Shown here: positions 1-9,100 of the stretch, piece after piece
Layout of the letters: the number at the start of each line of letters is the position of its first letter
How positions within the stretch are numbered: the stretch's first letter is position 1
Assembly (NCBI GenBank): GCA_027314515.1
Contig: DAHVAR010000046.1
Coordinates: 1 to 44,137 of the forward strand
Length of the DNA stretch: 44,137 nucleotides
Source of the DNA: Actinomycetota bacterium
GTDB lineage: Bacteria > Actinomycetota > Actinomycetes > Streptosporangiales > Streptosporangiaceae
Direction of reading: 5' to 3'
The notes under the pieces: model-generated
What the model was told of the DNA's origin: nothing
Database searches by the model: none
Seen by the model: the letters and a program-made list of their open reading frames with translations, nothing else
Program-made: the position numbers and the translations under genes

Positions 1-31
1 CGGCCCCTAAGAAAGCCGGCTCCCGGCGTCA

Positions 32-144
32 GACTGGTCCGCGGCCTCCACCGCACCAAGGAAACAACGACGTCACGGGCGGCACCACCAGCCATTTTCA
101 CGCCGGTACGGCGTCACGCGCGGCGATACCACGACTGGTCCGCG
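32..144. repeat. 12-bp direct repeats around the break in the pth2 fragment
   Basis: GACTGGTCCGCG occurs at 32-43 and again at 133-144, 101 bp apart. The second copy lies where the PTH2-like protein loses similarity. Between the copies is a short inverted repeat, ACGCCG-GTA-CGGCGT (100-114). This could mark a small insertion or an imperfect duplication; no transposase is present. Confidence 0.4.
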
Positions 145-347
145 ATGGCCAGCAGGTCGTCCTGTCCGGCAACCCGCAGGACAACCTTAGGCTGGCCGTC
201 CTGCAGCCAGGCGCGGAAAGCCGCGGTCCCGATCGCCGCTAGTGCCGCGGCGACTGCGGCATGGGCCGCTTGCGCTGCCACCTTGCCGCGACCCATGCCG
301 AGGTCGGCACGCACAACCAGGACGAGCTTCGTTTGCACGCCTGCCAC
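114..347 (-). pseudogene. Truncated peptidyl-tRNA hydrolase, PTH2 family
   Basis: The 77-residue product matches the N-terminal two thirds of bacterial/archaeal-type PTH2 enzymes, which release tRNA from peptidyl-tRNA in the cytosol. Visible features are the N-terminal strand KLVLVVRADLGMGRGK, the helix GKVAAQAAHAAVAAA containing the conserved lysine, and the PKVVLRV strand. PTH2 proteins are normally about 115 residues; here the frame diverges after LLAIADQS and stops, so the C-terminal RDAG/T-type segment with the catalytic Asp is missing. The 12-bp sequence GACTGGTCCGCG at the break (133-144) recurs at 32-43, suggesting a small rearrangement. A sequencing frameshift cannot be excluded. Probably inactive; family assignment is fairly firm, pseudogene status less so. 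Confidence 0.6.
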
Positions 348-401
348 CGTATCCGGGCGGCCGGGCGTTTTCAGCCCGCGCGAGTCGTCCGCGCATCGCG
401 A

Positions 402-470
402 TCAGGATGCTAACGGCTTGCGCAACCAGGCGATGATGCAAAGCACGATAAAGACGATCACCAAGTCCAT
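402..470 (-). CDS. Putative 22-aa single-pass membrane microprotein
   Basis: A 22-codon frame starts with ATG and is preceded by a GGGGGAG ribosome-binding-like sequence on the minus strand. It encodes a short hydrophobic peptide (MDLVIVFIVLCIIAW followed by RKPLAS) that looks like one membrane helix with a positively charged tail. It sits in the otherwise empty 348-653 stretch between the transporter gene and the pth2 fragment, on the same strand. No family is recognised. The RBS and the uninterrupted hydrophobic run are the only support, so expression is uncertain. Confidence 0.35.
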   Translation of the reverse strand: MDLVIVFIVLCIIAWLRKPLAS

Positions 471-653
471 CTGATGGCACTCCCCCGCCGATTCCCGTGC
501 TGTCTGACCAGGCCCGTCCCCGCGAAGCCAAGCTTCTCGCCACCGGGTTTACCCGGCTCGCGGCCGAAACCACCTGGCCGCCAGGTCTTGTCTGCGCGGC
601 CGGGCAGGGCCGCGCCGATCCGGCAACGCCTGGCACTGCTGGTTGAGCAGGCG

Positions 654-1508
654 TTACAGGCCGATCAGGACAATGCCGGTGGCGATCACTACCGCAGCGG
701 CGATCCGGCGCTTGCCGAACTCCTCACCGAGCGCCGCGAGGCCGATCAGCGCGGCGAACACCACGCTCGTCTCCCGGATCGCGGCAACCTCGGCTAGCGG
801 AGCCTTCGTCTGCGCCCACAGCACGATGCCGTAGGCCACGACGCACAAGAGGCCGGCCGCGACCCCGCGCTCGGCGACGGCCCGATCTCGCCAGACAGCC
901 ATCGGCCGGCGAATCGCGGCCACGATGGCCAGCGGCGGACCTTGCAGCGCGAACAGCAGTGCCGCGTACGCCACCGGGTCGGCGGCCCGCCGCACCCCGA
1001 GGCCGTCCACCAGCGTGTAACTGGCGATCGTCAGGCCCGTCAGGATTGCCGCGCCGACGGCCGGGGCGCTCTGGCGGGTGCGGCGACCGGCCGACAATGC
1101 CAGGCTCATCAGGCCCGCGGCCAGCGTGGTGATGCCGATCAGGGCGACGGTGCCCAGATGCTCGCCGGCGAGGAAGTACGCGCCGACGGCAACAACGAGC
1201 GGCGCGGTCCCCCGTGCTATCGGATAGGCCTGGTTGAACGCGCCGAGCCGGTAAGAGTTCATCAAGGCCAGGTCGTAAGCCACGTGGATGACGGCGGACG
1301 AGACGGCGAAGGCGACGGCCCGGCGGGCGGGCAAGCCGGTGATCAGGAGCACCAGGCCACCGGCCAGCGCCGCCGCGATGCCGATCCAGGCAAATGCCAT
1401 GAGCCGGTCCTGGACCTGCTTGGCGATGGCATTCCAGCAAGCGTGCAGCGCGCCAGCACCGATGACGACCGCGACAGTCGCGGCGGTGAGGTGCGGCTCC
1501 GGATTCAC
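654..1508 (-). CDS. EamA/DMT-superfamily transporter
   Basis: Integral membrane protein of about 284 residues with roughly ten hydrophobic helices arranged as two EamA-like halves. Typical stretches include ALHACWNAIAKQ near the N-terminus, LGAFNQAYPIARGTAPLVVA closing the first half, and AAIRETSVVFAALIGLAALGEEFGKRR near the end. DMT proteins export or exchange metabolites, amino acids or drugs; the substrate cannot be read from sequence. I chose GTG at 1508 because an AGGAAGG element lies upstream and the open frame beyond it (to 1655) lacks membrane character. It is followed downstream on the same strand by the microprotein and the pth2 fragment. Family certain, substrate unknown. Confidence 0.88.
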   Translation of the reverse strand: MNPEPHLTAATVAVVIGAGALHACWNAIAKQVQDRLMAFAWIGIAAALAGGLVLLITGLPARRAVAFAVSSAVIHVAYDLALMNSYRLGAFNQAYPIARGTAPLVVAVGAYFLAGEHLGTVALIGITTLAAGLMSLALSAGRRTRQSAPAVGAAILTGLTIASYTLVDGLGVRRAADPVAYAALLFALQGPPLAIVAAIRRPMAVWRDRAVAERGVAAGLLCVVAYGIVLWAQTKAPLAEVAAIRETSVVFAALIGLAALGEEFGKRRIAAAVVIATGIVLIGL

Positions 1509-1719
1509 TGTGGCGCGGCCTTCCTGCGTCAGCCCGCATTCAGCGTAGACCCGGGTGGAAAACTGCCGGTTTTTCAGGTAAATAGCGGGCCGACAGCGGT
1601 CCTGCCTGCCAACCCGGCGGGCTTGCGTCGCGCTTAATGCGCGCGAACCGGCCACACGAAGGGCCGGGAACCGCGATTATCTGTATTTGCACTAGAACGT
1701 TAAACGTGGGGCGGGACTA

Positions 1720-3306
1720 GTGAGCGATCAGGCGCGCGCCATGCAGAGCGCAGATGACGCAGAGCTTCTGAATATGGTGCGCGCCGGCGACAGCGCCGCG
1801 TTCCAGGTTCTCCGGCAGCGGCACGAGCACGCCGCCCGGCGGCTGGCTCGCGACCTCGTGGTGACCGTCAGCGACGTCGAGGATGTCGTGGCCGAGACAT
1901 TCACTCGGCTGCTTGAGGCGACGCAGCTTGGCGGCGGCCCGTCCGACGCATTCCGGCCGTACCTGCTGACTGCCCTGCGGCAGGTCTGCGACGAGAGCGC
2001 TGGGGCGGCTCGCCAAGTGCCGGCCACGGGCAGCGAGAGCCTGGCCGAAGCCGGCGAGTCGGCTAGTGACTCGCTGATCGCGCGCGCGTTCCTGCCCTTG
2101 CCCGAGCGCTGGATCGCGGTGCTCTGGCACGCCGAGATAGAGGGGTCGGGTCCGGCCGAGATCGCGCCGCTGCTTGGGCTCAGCCCTGGCGCGGTCGCAG
2201 CTCTCAGGCGCCGGGCAAAGGACGGCCTCAGCCGGGCCTACTTGCAGATCTACACTTCTGAGCTCGCCCGGCCGGAGTGCGGGGCGGCGGCAATCCGCCT
2301 CGGCGCCTTCATCCGGGACGCCGTCTCCGGCCCGGACAGCGCGATGGTGACTGAGCATCTGAGCCAGTGCGACGATTGCCGCACCGTCTTCGCCGAGCTG
2401 TCGGACGTCAGCATGCCGCTGCGGGCCATGGTCGCCCCGGTATTCCTGGGAGATTCGGCTGGCTATTACCTCTCAGAGAGCACGCGGGGCGCCCGTACCC
2501 ACGTCGTGCCCGCTCCGCTGGCGGCGACAGCCGGGGTCGCCGCGGCTGCGAGCGTGCGCACGGCCGGGCGGAGCGGAACTGTCCGGCACAGCGGGCGGCA
2601 GCTCCGCTGGATCGCCGCAGGCGGCGCCACGGCGATCGCAGCCGGAGCCGTCGTCTTCGCCTTCTCTCTCACCGGAAATAGCACGCCCCTTACGCCGGGC
2701 AGCGGGTCACAGGCTGAAACATCGCCGCCGACGGCGGCGGCATTCGCGAAGCCGTCTGCGACCGGAGCCCGGTCAGCCTCGGGCCGGGTAGTAGGTCCGG
2801 ATTCTGCGAGCCGTGCACACAGCACGCCCGCTATCCCGCCGAGCAGTCCGCAAAGGTCACCGGACAGGCCGAGCCGACGGCCGGGAGGGTCACCGTCGCC
2901 GACGCCCAGCCCGACCCCGTCTGCAGCCCTAGTCCAGCTCGCGGCCAGTGTCAATGTCTACAGTGGCCACCAGTGGCAGGGCGCCATGGCGGTGTTCCAG
3001 GTGAGCGACACCGGATCGGCGAAGACCGGGACACTCACCGTTTCGGTGGTGCTGCCGCCCGGCAGCTGGCTCATCAGCTGGGGGCATGGCCACGGGCACG
3101 ACGGCAATCAAGGCGGCTGGTCGTGCCAGGCAACGTCATCCGGAGCGTCTTGCACCCACAACCCCGTCCAGGCTGGCAGTCAGTCACAGGGGACGATCTT
3201 CATCGGAATCGGCGGCTCCTCGGCGTGCGGCCAGCCAGTCTCGGTCACCGCAACCTCCGGATCGGCAACGGCCAGCGCTCAGTCCACCCAAGTCCTCGCG
3301 TGCTAG
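1720..3306 (+). CDS. Membrane-tethered ECF sigma factor with zinc-finger and extracellular domains
   Basis: A 528-residue fusion. Residues about 14-80 form sigma region 2 (including DVEDVVAETFTRLLEA); about 125-175 form region 4 (FLPLPERWIAVLWHAEIEG, then a helix-turn-helix around GLSPGAVAALRRRAK). Next comes an anti-sigma-type zinc-finger segment with HLSQCDDC (about 209-225), one hydrophobic segment (about 290-312, AIAAGAVVFAFSL), a Ser/Pro-rich linker and a C-terminal beta-rich domain with a His/Gly patch (HGHGHDG) and three Cys. The layout matches actinobacterial ECF groups whose anti-sigma function is fused to the sigma factor. The sigma part should be cytoplasmic and held at the membrane, with an extracytoplasmic sensor. 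Whether activation needs proteolysis is unknown. No separate anti-sigma gene is adjacent. Confidence 0.85.
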   Translation: MSDQARAMQSADDAELLNMVRAGDSAAFQVLRQRHEHAARRLARDLVVTVSDVEDVVAETFTRLLEATQLGGGPSDAFRPYLLTALRQVCDESAGAARQVPATGSESLAEAGESASDSLIARAFLPLPERWIAVLWHAEIEGSGPAEIAPLLGLSPGAVAALRRRAKDGLSRAYLQIYTSELARPECGAAAIRLGAFIRDAVSGPDSAMVTEHLSQCDDCRTVFAELSDVSMPLRAMVAPVFLGDSAGYYLSESTRGARTHVVPAPLAATAGVAAAASVRTAGRSGTVRHSGRQLRWIAAGGATAIAAGAVVFAFSLTGNSTPLTPGSGSQAETSPPTAAAFAKPSATGARSASGRVVGPDSASRAHSTPAIPPSSPQRSPDRPSRRPGGSPSPTPSPTPSAALVQLAASVNVYSGHQWQGAMAVFQVSDTGSAKTGTLTVSVVLPPGSWLISWGHGHGHDGNQGGWSCQATSSGASCTHNPVQAGSQSQGTIFIGIGGSSACGQPVSVTATSGSATASAQSTQVLAC

Positions 3307-3571
3307 TCACCCGCTGCTAGCCGGGCGATACCGCGGCGCCGCAGTCTGGTCGCCGGGTTTCCGTTCCCCTGCCGCACGCCGTCGGCAACCGCCGGAGAGT
3401 AGACTGCGCGGCACTACATCGCGTCCTGGCGACCTGCGATATGCCTGATATCGGATACCTTGCTGCGAGATAATTCACATCAGCTCGCCGGCTCTCGCCA
3501 GCAGCGGCACTAGTTGTATGGCAAGTGTGCATATTTCAACTAAAACGCCTATGATCCTAGGAGGAAATCAG

Positions 3572-3817
3572 GTGAGTCACTCGACTTCGGCGGCTGCGCC
3601 AGCCCGGTCGCCTAACCGAGCGCTGGCAATAGTGCTCGGGATTCTCGGAGTGCTGGCCATCATCCTGGGCGCGCTCTACGTTGCCGGGGCGCTGAACTCA
3701 GTGCACTTCCTGGTCGGGTCGGTGCACCACGGCTCACATATCGTTCGGGCCGGTGTCTCTTTCGTGGCCGGCGTCGTGCTGCTCATCCTGGCCTGGGCAG
3801 CGAGCCGCTCCCGCTGA
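3572..3817 (+). CDS. Small two-helix membrane protein
   Basis: An 81-residue protein with two predicted membrane helices, ALAIVLGILGVLAIILGALYV and VSFVAGVVLLILAWA, and a conserved-looking polar loop rich in His (HHGSHIVRAG). GTG at 3572 is preferred because a strong TAGGAGG sequence precedes it at 3558-3564; the open frame extends upstream to 3518 without an RBS. It follows the ECF sigma gene on the same strand after a 265-bp gap, so it may have its own promoter. No function is recognised. Confidence 0.72.
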   Translation: MSHSTSAAAPARSPNRALAIVLGILGVLAIILGALYVAGALNSVHFLVGSVHHGSHIVRAGVSFVAGVVLLILAWAASRSR

Positions 3818-3844
3818 CTTACCGCGAGTCTGGACCGGCGCAAC

Positions 3845-4771
3845 TCACCCCGAACTGCCTCGGCGACCGGGGAGCAGGCGCAGCGCACGGCCGGCTCCGG
3901 GCCGCATGCAAATGTGCCATGCCTGACCCTCGTCGATGACGTTGAGTTCGCCGGCGTGCTGCCTCTCCAGCAGCACTCGCTGCAGCGCCTCGTCAGCGCC
4001 GAACTGCCGGAGCCAGGTCATCTCGATGTCTGCCGCGTAGCCGACGCAGTGCGCGCTCGGCAGCAGCGCTGCGTAACCGAGGTCACGCAAGTGACGCTGA
4101 TGCGCGACGCTGCGAGCGAGGCTGGTCACCCATAGCGGCGGCGAGCCCGGCGGCGCGAGGGACGTGAAATCGGCGGCGATCTGGTTCAGCAGCACGATCA
4201 GCTCCGGCCGGGCGCAGGGGAAGAGCAGGCCCGCCGTCTCCGGTACCCGGCCGGGTGCGGCTGTCCGCTCTGCCAGCCGTGCCGCCCTGGCCAGCAGCGT
4301 CGACGCCTGGCGCCGGTACCGGAACAACAGCAGGCCGTCACGCCGCAGCCCGTCGAGGTCGAGCAGGTCAGCCGAGTCGCGCACGTCGGCGTCGGACTCA
4401 TACGGAGCCAGGTGGCCCCACCAGAGCGTCTCTATCTGGGCGAGCAGCGTGATCCGTATCATCACGGCGAGATTCGCGGCCGAACTGTGCGCGATGTCCT
4501 GGCACGACCTCACCTCGCGCAGCACCCGCCGCACCACGGCGTCCTCGCCTTCGGGGGTCGCCGACAGCACCATCGCGAACTCCGGCCCGGACAGGCGCCG
4601 GGTCAGGATCCGCTCAGCAACCGCCGCTTTGGGGCACTCCCCGTCAGGACCCGCTAATTCCGCAAGCACATCTGCGACAGCCTCACGATAAGCAGCCAGA
4701 TCCGCAAGCCGCCGTATCTCGCCCGCGGTCAGATCGTCTGCCCTGATGTCGCTGAGCAACCAGCCTGCCAC
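3845..4771 (-). CDS. M15-like / DUF5715-type putative peptidase
   Basis: A 308-residue protein, largely alpha-helical, ending in a region that resembles VanY/M15 D-Ala-D-Ala carboxypeptidases: the SAHCVGYAADIEM segment gives the SxHxxGxAxD zinc motif (His and Asp ligands), and EGQAWHIC supplies the Glu and second His. The spacing (about 40 residues between the motifs) and order fit. It resembles the actinobacterial DUF5715 type. No signal peptide or membrane segment is visible at the GTG start, which is odd for an enzyme acting on cell-wall peptide; the protein may act inside the cell or on another substrate. Family call moderate, function inferred. Confidence 0.6.
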   Translation of the reverse strand: MAGWLLSDIRADDLTAGEIRRLADLAAYREAVADVLAELAGPDGECPKAAVAERILTRRLSGPEFAMVLSATPEGEDAVVRRVLREVRSCQDIAHSSAANLAVMIRITLLAQIETLWWGHLAPYESDADVRDSADLLDLDGLRRDGLLLFRYRRQASTLLARAARLAERTAAPGRVPETAGLLFPCARPELIVLLNQIAADFTSLAPPGSPPLWVTSLARSVAHQRHLRDLGYAALLPSAHCVGYAADIEMTWLRQFGADEALQRVLLERQHAGELNVIDEGQAWHICMRPGAGRALRLLPGRRGSSG

Positions 4772-5005
4772 AAGACACCCCCAACGTTCCGGCGCAGCCC
4801 CATGCGCTGAAAGCAGAGAGTAACAGATTCACAACGTAGCGTGATGCGATGTGGCAAATCGCGCCGGTGGCGTCACGCCGCGACGCCGGCCGTGAGTATG
4901 TCGCCGCGAATCCCGAGATGGCGCGCGGCGCGTGGGAATTAACAGAACAACAGGAGGCCGCTCGGGCACACCGAGCAGGACAACTAGGAAATACGGGGCA
5001 AGTCA

Positions 5006-5470
5006 ATGCACGACGACATGAGGGTCTCGGACGCCGACCGAGAGCAGGTCGCAGAGCGGCTGCGTGAGCACTTCGCAGTGGGCCGGCTCACATCCGAGGA
5101 ACTGGACCAGCGAGTGGCAGCGGCGCTGAGCGCCAAGACCGTGCGGGACCTGCGCGTGATCATGGCCGATCTGCCTGAGCCCGCTCCGGCTGGGCGGCAG
5201 TCGCGGCAGGAGTCGGCATACTTGGCAGAACGCCCGGCCTACGGCTACCGGCGCGGACCGGGCGTTCTGCCGCTGGTGCTGATCGTGCTGCTGGCAGTGA
5301 TCGTGCTGCCAAGCGCCGGGGTCTTCTTCGTGGCGTTCCTCAAGCTCATCTTGCTGTTCTGGCTGGTGGCCTGCGTCGCGGGAGTATTCACGGCGGTTCG
5401 CTTCCGGCGGCGCGCACGGCGCTACTGGCAATCCCGCAGGCGCAACTGGTACTACGGCGACCATCGCTAA
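5006..5470 (+). CDS. DUF1707 domain membrane protein
   Basis: A 154-residue protein with an N-terminal DUF1707 domain (residues 5-55: RVSDADREQVAERLREHF, GRLTSEELDQRVAAALSAKT, LRVIMADLP), a tyrosine/arginine linker and two closely spaced hydrophobic helices (about 90-132). A basic aromatic tail ends the protein. DUF1707 proteins are common small actinobacterial membrane-associated proteins of unknown function. ATG at 5006 is used; an in-frame ATG at 5018 is an alternative that leaves the domain intact. It converges with the Rv1733c-like gene, with 14 bp between the stops. Confidence 0.85.
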   Translation: MHDDMRVSDADREQVAERLREHFAVGRLTSEELDQRVAAALSAKTVRDLRVIMADLPEPAPAGRQSRQESAYLAERPAYGYRRGPGVLPLVLIVLLAVIVLPSAGVFFVAFLKLILLFWLVACVAGVFTAVRFRRRARRYWQSRRRNWYYGDHR

Positions 5471-5484
5471 CCCGGCCGGGCTAG

Positions 5485-6129
5485 CTAGCTGCGGCTATTC
5501 CAGCGCGGACCGACTGCCAGCCACGCGCGCTCCCAGCGTGCCAGTCTTCGCCGGTCCAGCGCGCGACGGATCAGCCACGTCAGGCCGGCCAGCAGCGCGG
5601 CCAGTGCCGCGAGGCCGACGGCGATGGCGGTATCGGCAAACCCGGCGACCTGGCTGGCTGACAGCGGCGGTACCTGGACGGCTCCGGCGTGGTTGAGCCA
5701 CACCGTGTGCGTGCTGCCAGCTGGCGAGTCAGCCGGAACCGGCACCGCGCCGGTCTCCTGACGACCGCCGACGCTCCAGCGAGCCGCAGTCCAGACCAGC
5801 CAGATGTTCGCGCCTGCGTCGGGCTCCGCAGGTCCCGGAGCCGCCCGTACGAGCACCGCCCTGACCGGATGCCACAACTGCTCGGCGCGCAGAGCGGCCA
5901 CATCGCCGGCCCGGACCCATGTACTCGTCGCGATAGCGATGACCGGGCACAAGGCCAGGAACACGACGATCGCCGCTGGCGCGAGCCACGCCTCGATCTT
6001 GTCGGCAGGCCGACGCAGCGGGTTTCCGTCCACGGCGAGCCGACGGGAAAGCTTCGCCCACTTCGTCGTGGTTGCCGTCATGGCCGCTCCATCGGCACCC
6101 GGCTGCGCCGTCGCAGCCTCGGGTTCCAC
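5485..6129 (-). CDS. Rv1733c-like membrane protein
   Basis: A 214-residue protein with one hydrophobic helix near residues 48-70 (PAAIVVFLALCPVIAIATS), an extracytoplasmic central region with a WLVWTAARWSVGGRQETGAVPV stretch, and a second helix near 165-190. The preceding NPLRRPADKIEAWLAP segment and overall plan match the mycobacterial Rv1733c family of conserved transmembrane proteins, whose biochemical role is unknown. GTG at 6129 has GGGGGG at about 9 nt spacing; ATG at 6081, with GGAG upstream, is an equally possible start. It lies 38 bp downstream of the nSTAND-WD40 gene on the same strand and may be cotranscribed with it. Confidence 0.75.
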   Translation of the reverse strand: MEPEAATAQPGADGAAMTATTTKWAKLSRRLAVDGNPLRRPADKIEAWLAPAAIVVFLALCPVIAIATSTWVRAGDVAALRAEQLWHPVRAVLVRAAPGPAEPDAGANIWLVWTAARWSVGGRQETGAVPVPADSPAGSTHTVWLNHAGAVQVPPLSASQVAGFADTAIAVGLAALAALLAGLTWLIRRALDRRRLARWERAWLAVGPRWNSRS

Positions 6130-6167
6130 TCAGATTGTCCCCCCGCGGCCCGGCTGCCCGCCACCCG

Positions 6168-9100
6168 TCAACGTGAGCACGGCACGCGGTAAGGCACGCC
6201 AGGCACGTAGGTCGCCCACTCTTGCCTGGTGAGCGGCTGGCCAGCGTCGGCGCAGACAGCTGACATGGCGGCCGCCGGACTGGTGTCCCACAACCGGACC
6301 GTGCCGTCGGCGCTCGCGGCGGCCAGCAGGTTACCTTCGGGCGCGAACGCGACCGAGTACACATGCCCCTGTGGCCCGTTAAGGGTGGCGAACAGCGCAG
6401 GATCGGCCGGTCGCGCGAGATCCCACAGCCAGACTGTGCCGTCGGTGACCGCCGCAGCGAGCATCTTCCCGTCCGGGCTGAATGCCACACCGTAGACATA
6501 GCCAGTCGGCCCGGTCAGCGGCGGGCCCACTCGCACCGGACGGCTGGCATCGGTGACATTCCACAGCCGCACTGTCTTGTCGGCGCTGCCGACCGCGAGC
6601 AGCCTGCCGTCAGGGCTGAACGCCACTGAGATGGCGTAGCTTGACGGGCCGGCCAGCGGCCGCCCGAGCAGCACCGGGTGCGCGGGGTCAGCGACGTTCC
6701 ACAACCGGGTGAGGCCGTCAGCGCTCGCCGCCGCCACCGTCTTGCCGTCCGGCGCGAACGCGACGCCGAACAGGTAGCTGCCGGCATCGTGCTCGGTCGC
6801 GAGCAATTGCGGATGCGCGGGATCGCGTACCGACCAGAGCCGCAGCGTCCCGTCGTCGCCGCCGGTGGCGGCAACCTGGCCGTCAGGGCTGAGCGCCACT
6901 GTCTCGGTCATGCCCGACGCGGAGGCCCGCACCGGCGACCCGAGCGGCGCGAGAGTGCCCGTCGCGCGCCATAGCTGGAACATGCCGTCCGCGTAGGCGG
7001 TTGCCAGGATGCCTCCGTGCGGGGCGAACGCGACCGCGTTCACGAAGGTGCCAGGAACAGCCCGTTCCGCAAGCTGCTGACGACTGGCGGCGCTCCACAA
7101 CTGCAGGCTGTCCTGACTGCTGACCGCCAGCATCTCGCCGTCCGGGCTGAACGCCGCGTCGTACGCAGGGCTGCCGGTGAGCAGCACCGGAGTGGGCAGC
7201 TTCCAGATCGAGACGGTCCCGTCAGCGTCACCTGCCGCCAGCAGGCCGCCGCCGTCCCAGGCAAGCGAGGTGACCGGCTGCGGGTGCGGCAGCTCCGCGA
7301 TCAGCGAGCGGCGGGCCACGTTCCACACCAGCACGCTGGCGTCGCTGGTGCCGGCCGCGAGCTCGGTGCCGTCCGGGCTGAACGCGACGGCGTTCACCCA
7401 GTCGGTGGCGCCCGTCAGGCTGCCGTCGGGCACGGCCGTGAGGCCAGCAGCGCGTCCGTTCCGGCCGGACCTCGCTGGCGTCAGCTTCCACAGCCAGACC
7501 CGGTCATCCTGGCTGGCTGCGGCGAGCAGTCCGCCATCCGGACTGAACGCCACTGCCGTGACGATGTCGTGCGGTCCGGTCAGCGGCTTGCCAAGCGCCA
7601 CCGGGCGGGCCGGGTTGGCGACGTCCCACAGTCGCACTGTCTTGTCCGCGCTCCCGGCAGCGAGGACTGTGCCGCCCGGCGCGAACGCGACTGACTGGAC
7701 GTAACCAGAAAATCCGGTCAACGGCACGCCAAGAGGCTCCGGACGAGCCGGGTCGCTGACGTCCCACAGCCGTACCGTCTCGTCGGCACTGCCGGCCGCG
7801 AGCGTCTTACCGTCCGGGCTGAACGCGACCGAGTAGACGGTGTTGGCCGGCCCGGCCAGCGGCTTGCCTAGCCTGACCGGGCGATCGGGTGAGCTGACGT
7901 TCCAGAGCGAGATGGTGCGCCCGGCGCCCGCTGCCGCGAGGATCGTGCCGTCCGGGCTGAACGCTACCGTGTAGAGCGGCTCGCTGCTGCGCTTCACTAG
8001 CGGGCCCCCGACCGGTAGCGGATGGCCGGGCGCGGCAACATCCCACAGCCGGAGCGAGCCGTCAGCGGCCGCGACGGCTAGCAGCTTGCGGTCCGGGCTC
8101 AGGCTGACTGACTCGACCACGCCCGAGGAGTCCAGGATCCGGGCAGCCGACGGTGAGCCAGCAGCCGCCAGCAGGCTCGCCGTCCCCTGCGGGGTATGGG
8201 CGATGTCATACGAGACAACGCCAAGCTGCGCCGCTAACGGCGCGTCCTGGCTGCGTACCTGGCTGGCCTCGACAGCAACCTCGCGCGAGTCGGCCTGGTC
8301 GCGCGCGGTGCTGGCCTCCTGGCGCTGCTGGAATGCGTATCCCGCCAGCCCGAAGACCACCACGACTAGCACGGCCAGCGCAGCCACCAGCCGTTGCAGC
8401 CTCCGGGTACGGCGGCGCACGCCGAGTTCGCTAGCCTGCTGGGCGGCGACCGATGCACTGACGAACTCACGGGCCAGGGCTCCCAGTGACGCCCGCCTCG
8501 CTTCGCCGGCGACCCACTCCCCGGCGATTGCGAGCTGGGATCCGCGCCACAACGCAGCGGCTTCCCGGCCGGCTTCCTGCCAGTTCCGTGCGGCCTCGAT
8601 GATCCGCCGCCGGGTCCGGAGGTCCGCTTCGCTGGCGTCGATCCACGACCGCAGCCGGGGCCACGCGGTGAGCAGCGCGTCGTGCGTTATCTGCGCCGTG
8701 TGCGCATCCACAGTGATCAGCCGTTCGGCGACGAACCTGTCCATAACCTGCTCGACGTCGGCGCCATCGCTCCAGGCCCGCAACTCGCTCAGCGTCACGA
8801 CGGCCCGGGCCGGCGGGGCATCGCCGGCGACATGCACCAGAGAAAGGAACAGGCGCTGCGCGAGCTCTTGCTGCGCCTCCGGCAGTTCGCCGTAAGCTCG
8901 CTCAGCGGTCCGGACGACAGCTTGCCTGATGCCACCGCCGGCCAGGTAGTCGGCGATGGTCAGCGTGGCGCCGTGGCTGTGTTCCCAGGTGGCGAGCATG
9001 GCGTGGGAGAGCAGCGGCAGCGCGCCCGGCTCATGTGCCACGGCCGCCACGGCCGCCACGGCCGCCTCGGACGCGCTCGATCGCCCGGTCGAAATGCCAG

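Noticed and set aside
1665-1710. ECF-type promoter (GGAAC...CGTT) before the sigma gene
   Set aside because: GGGAACC and CGTT are both present but the spacing is about 25 nt rather than the usual 16-17.
4849-5067. 72-aa frame before the DUF1707 gene
   Set aside because: Overlaps the clear DUF1707 start in another frame and has no motif or RBS.
6230-8140. CRISPR-like or tandem DNA repeats
   Set aside because: Recurring GTCCGGGCTGAACGC-like stretches are codons of the WD40 repeats at irregular spacing and are diverged.
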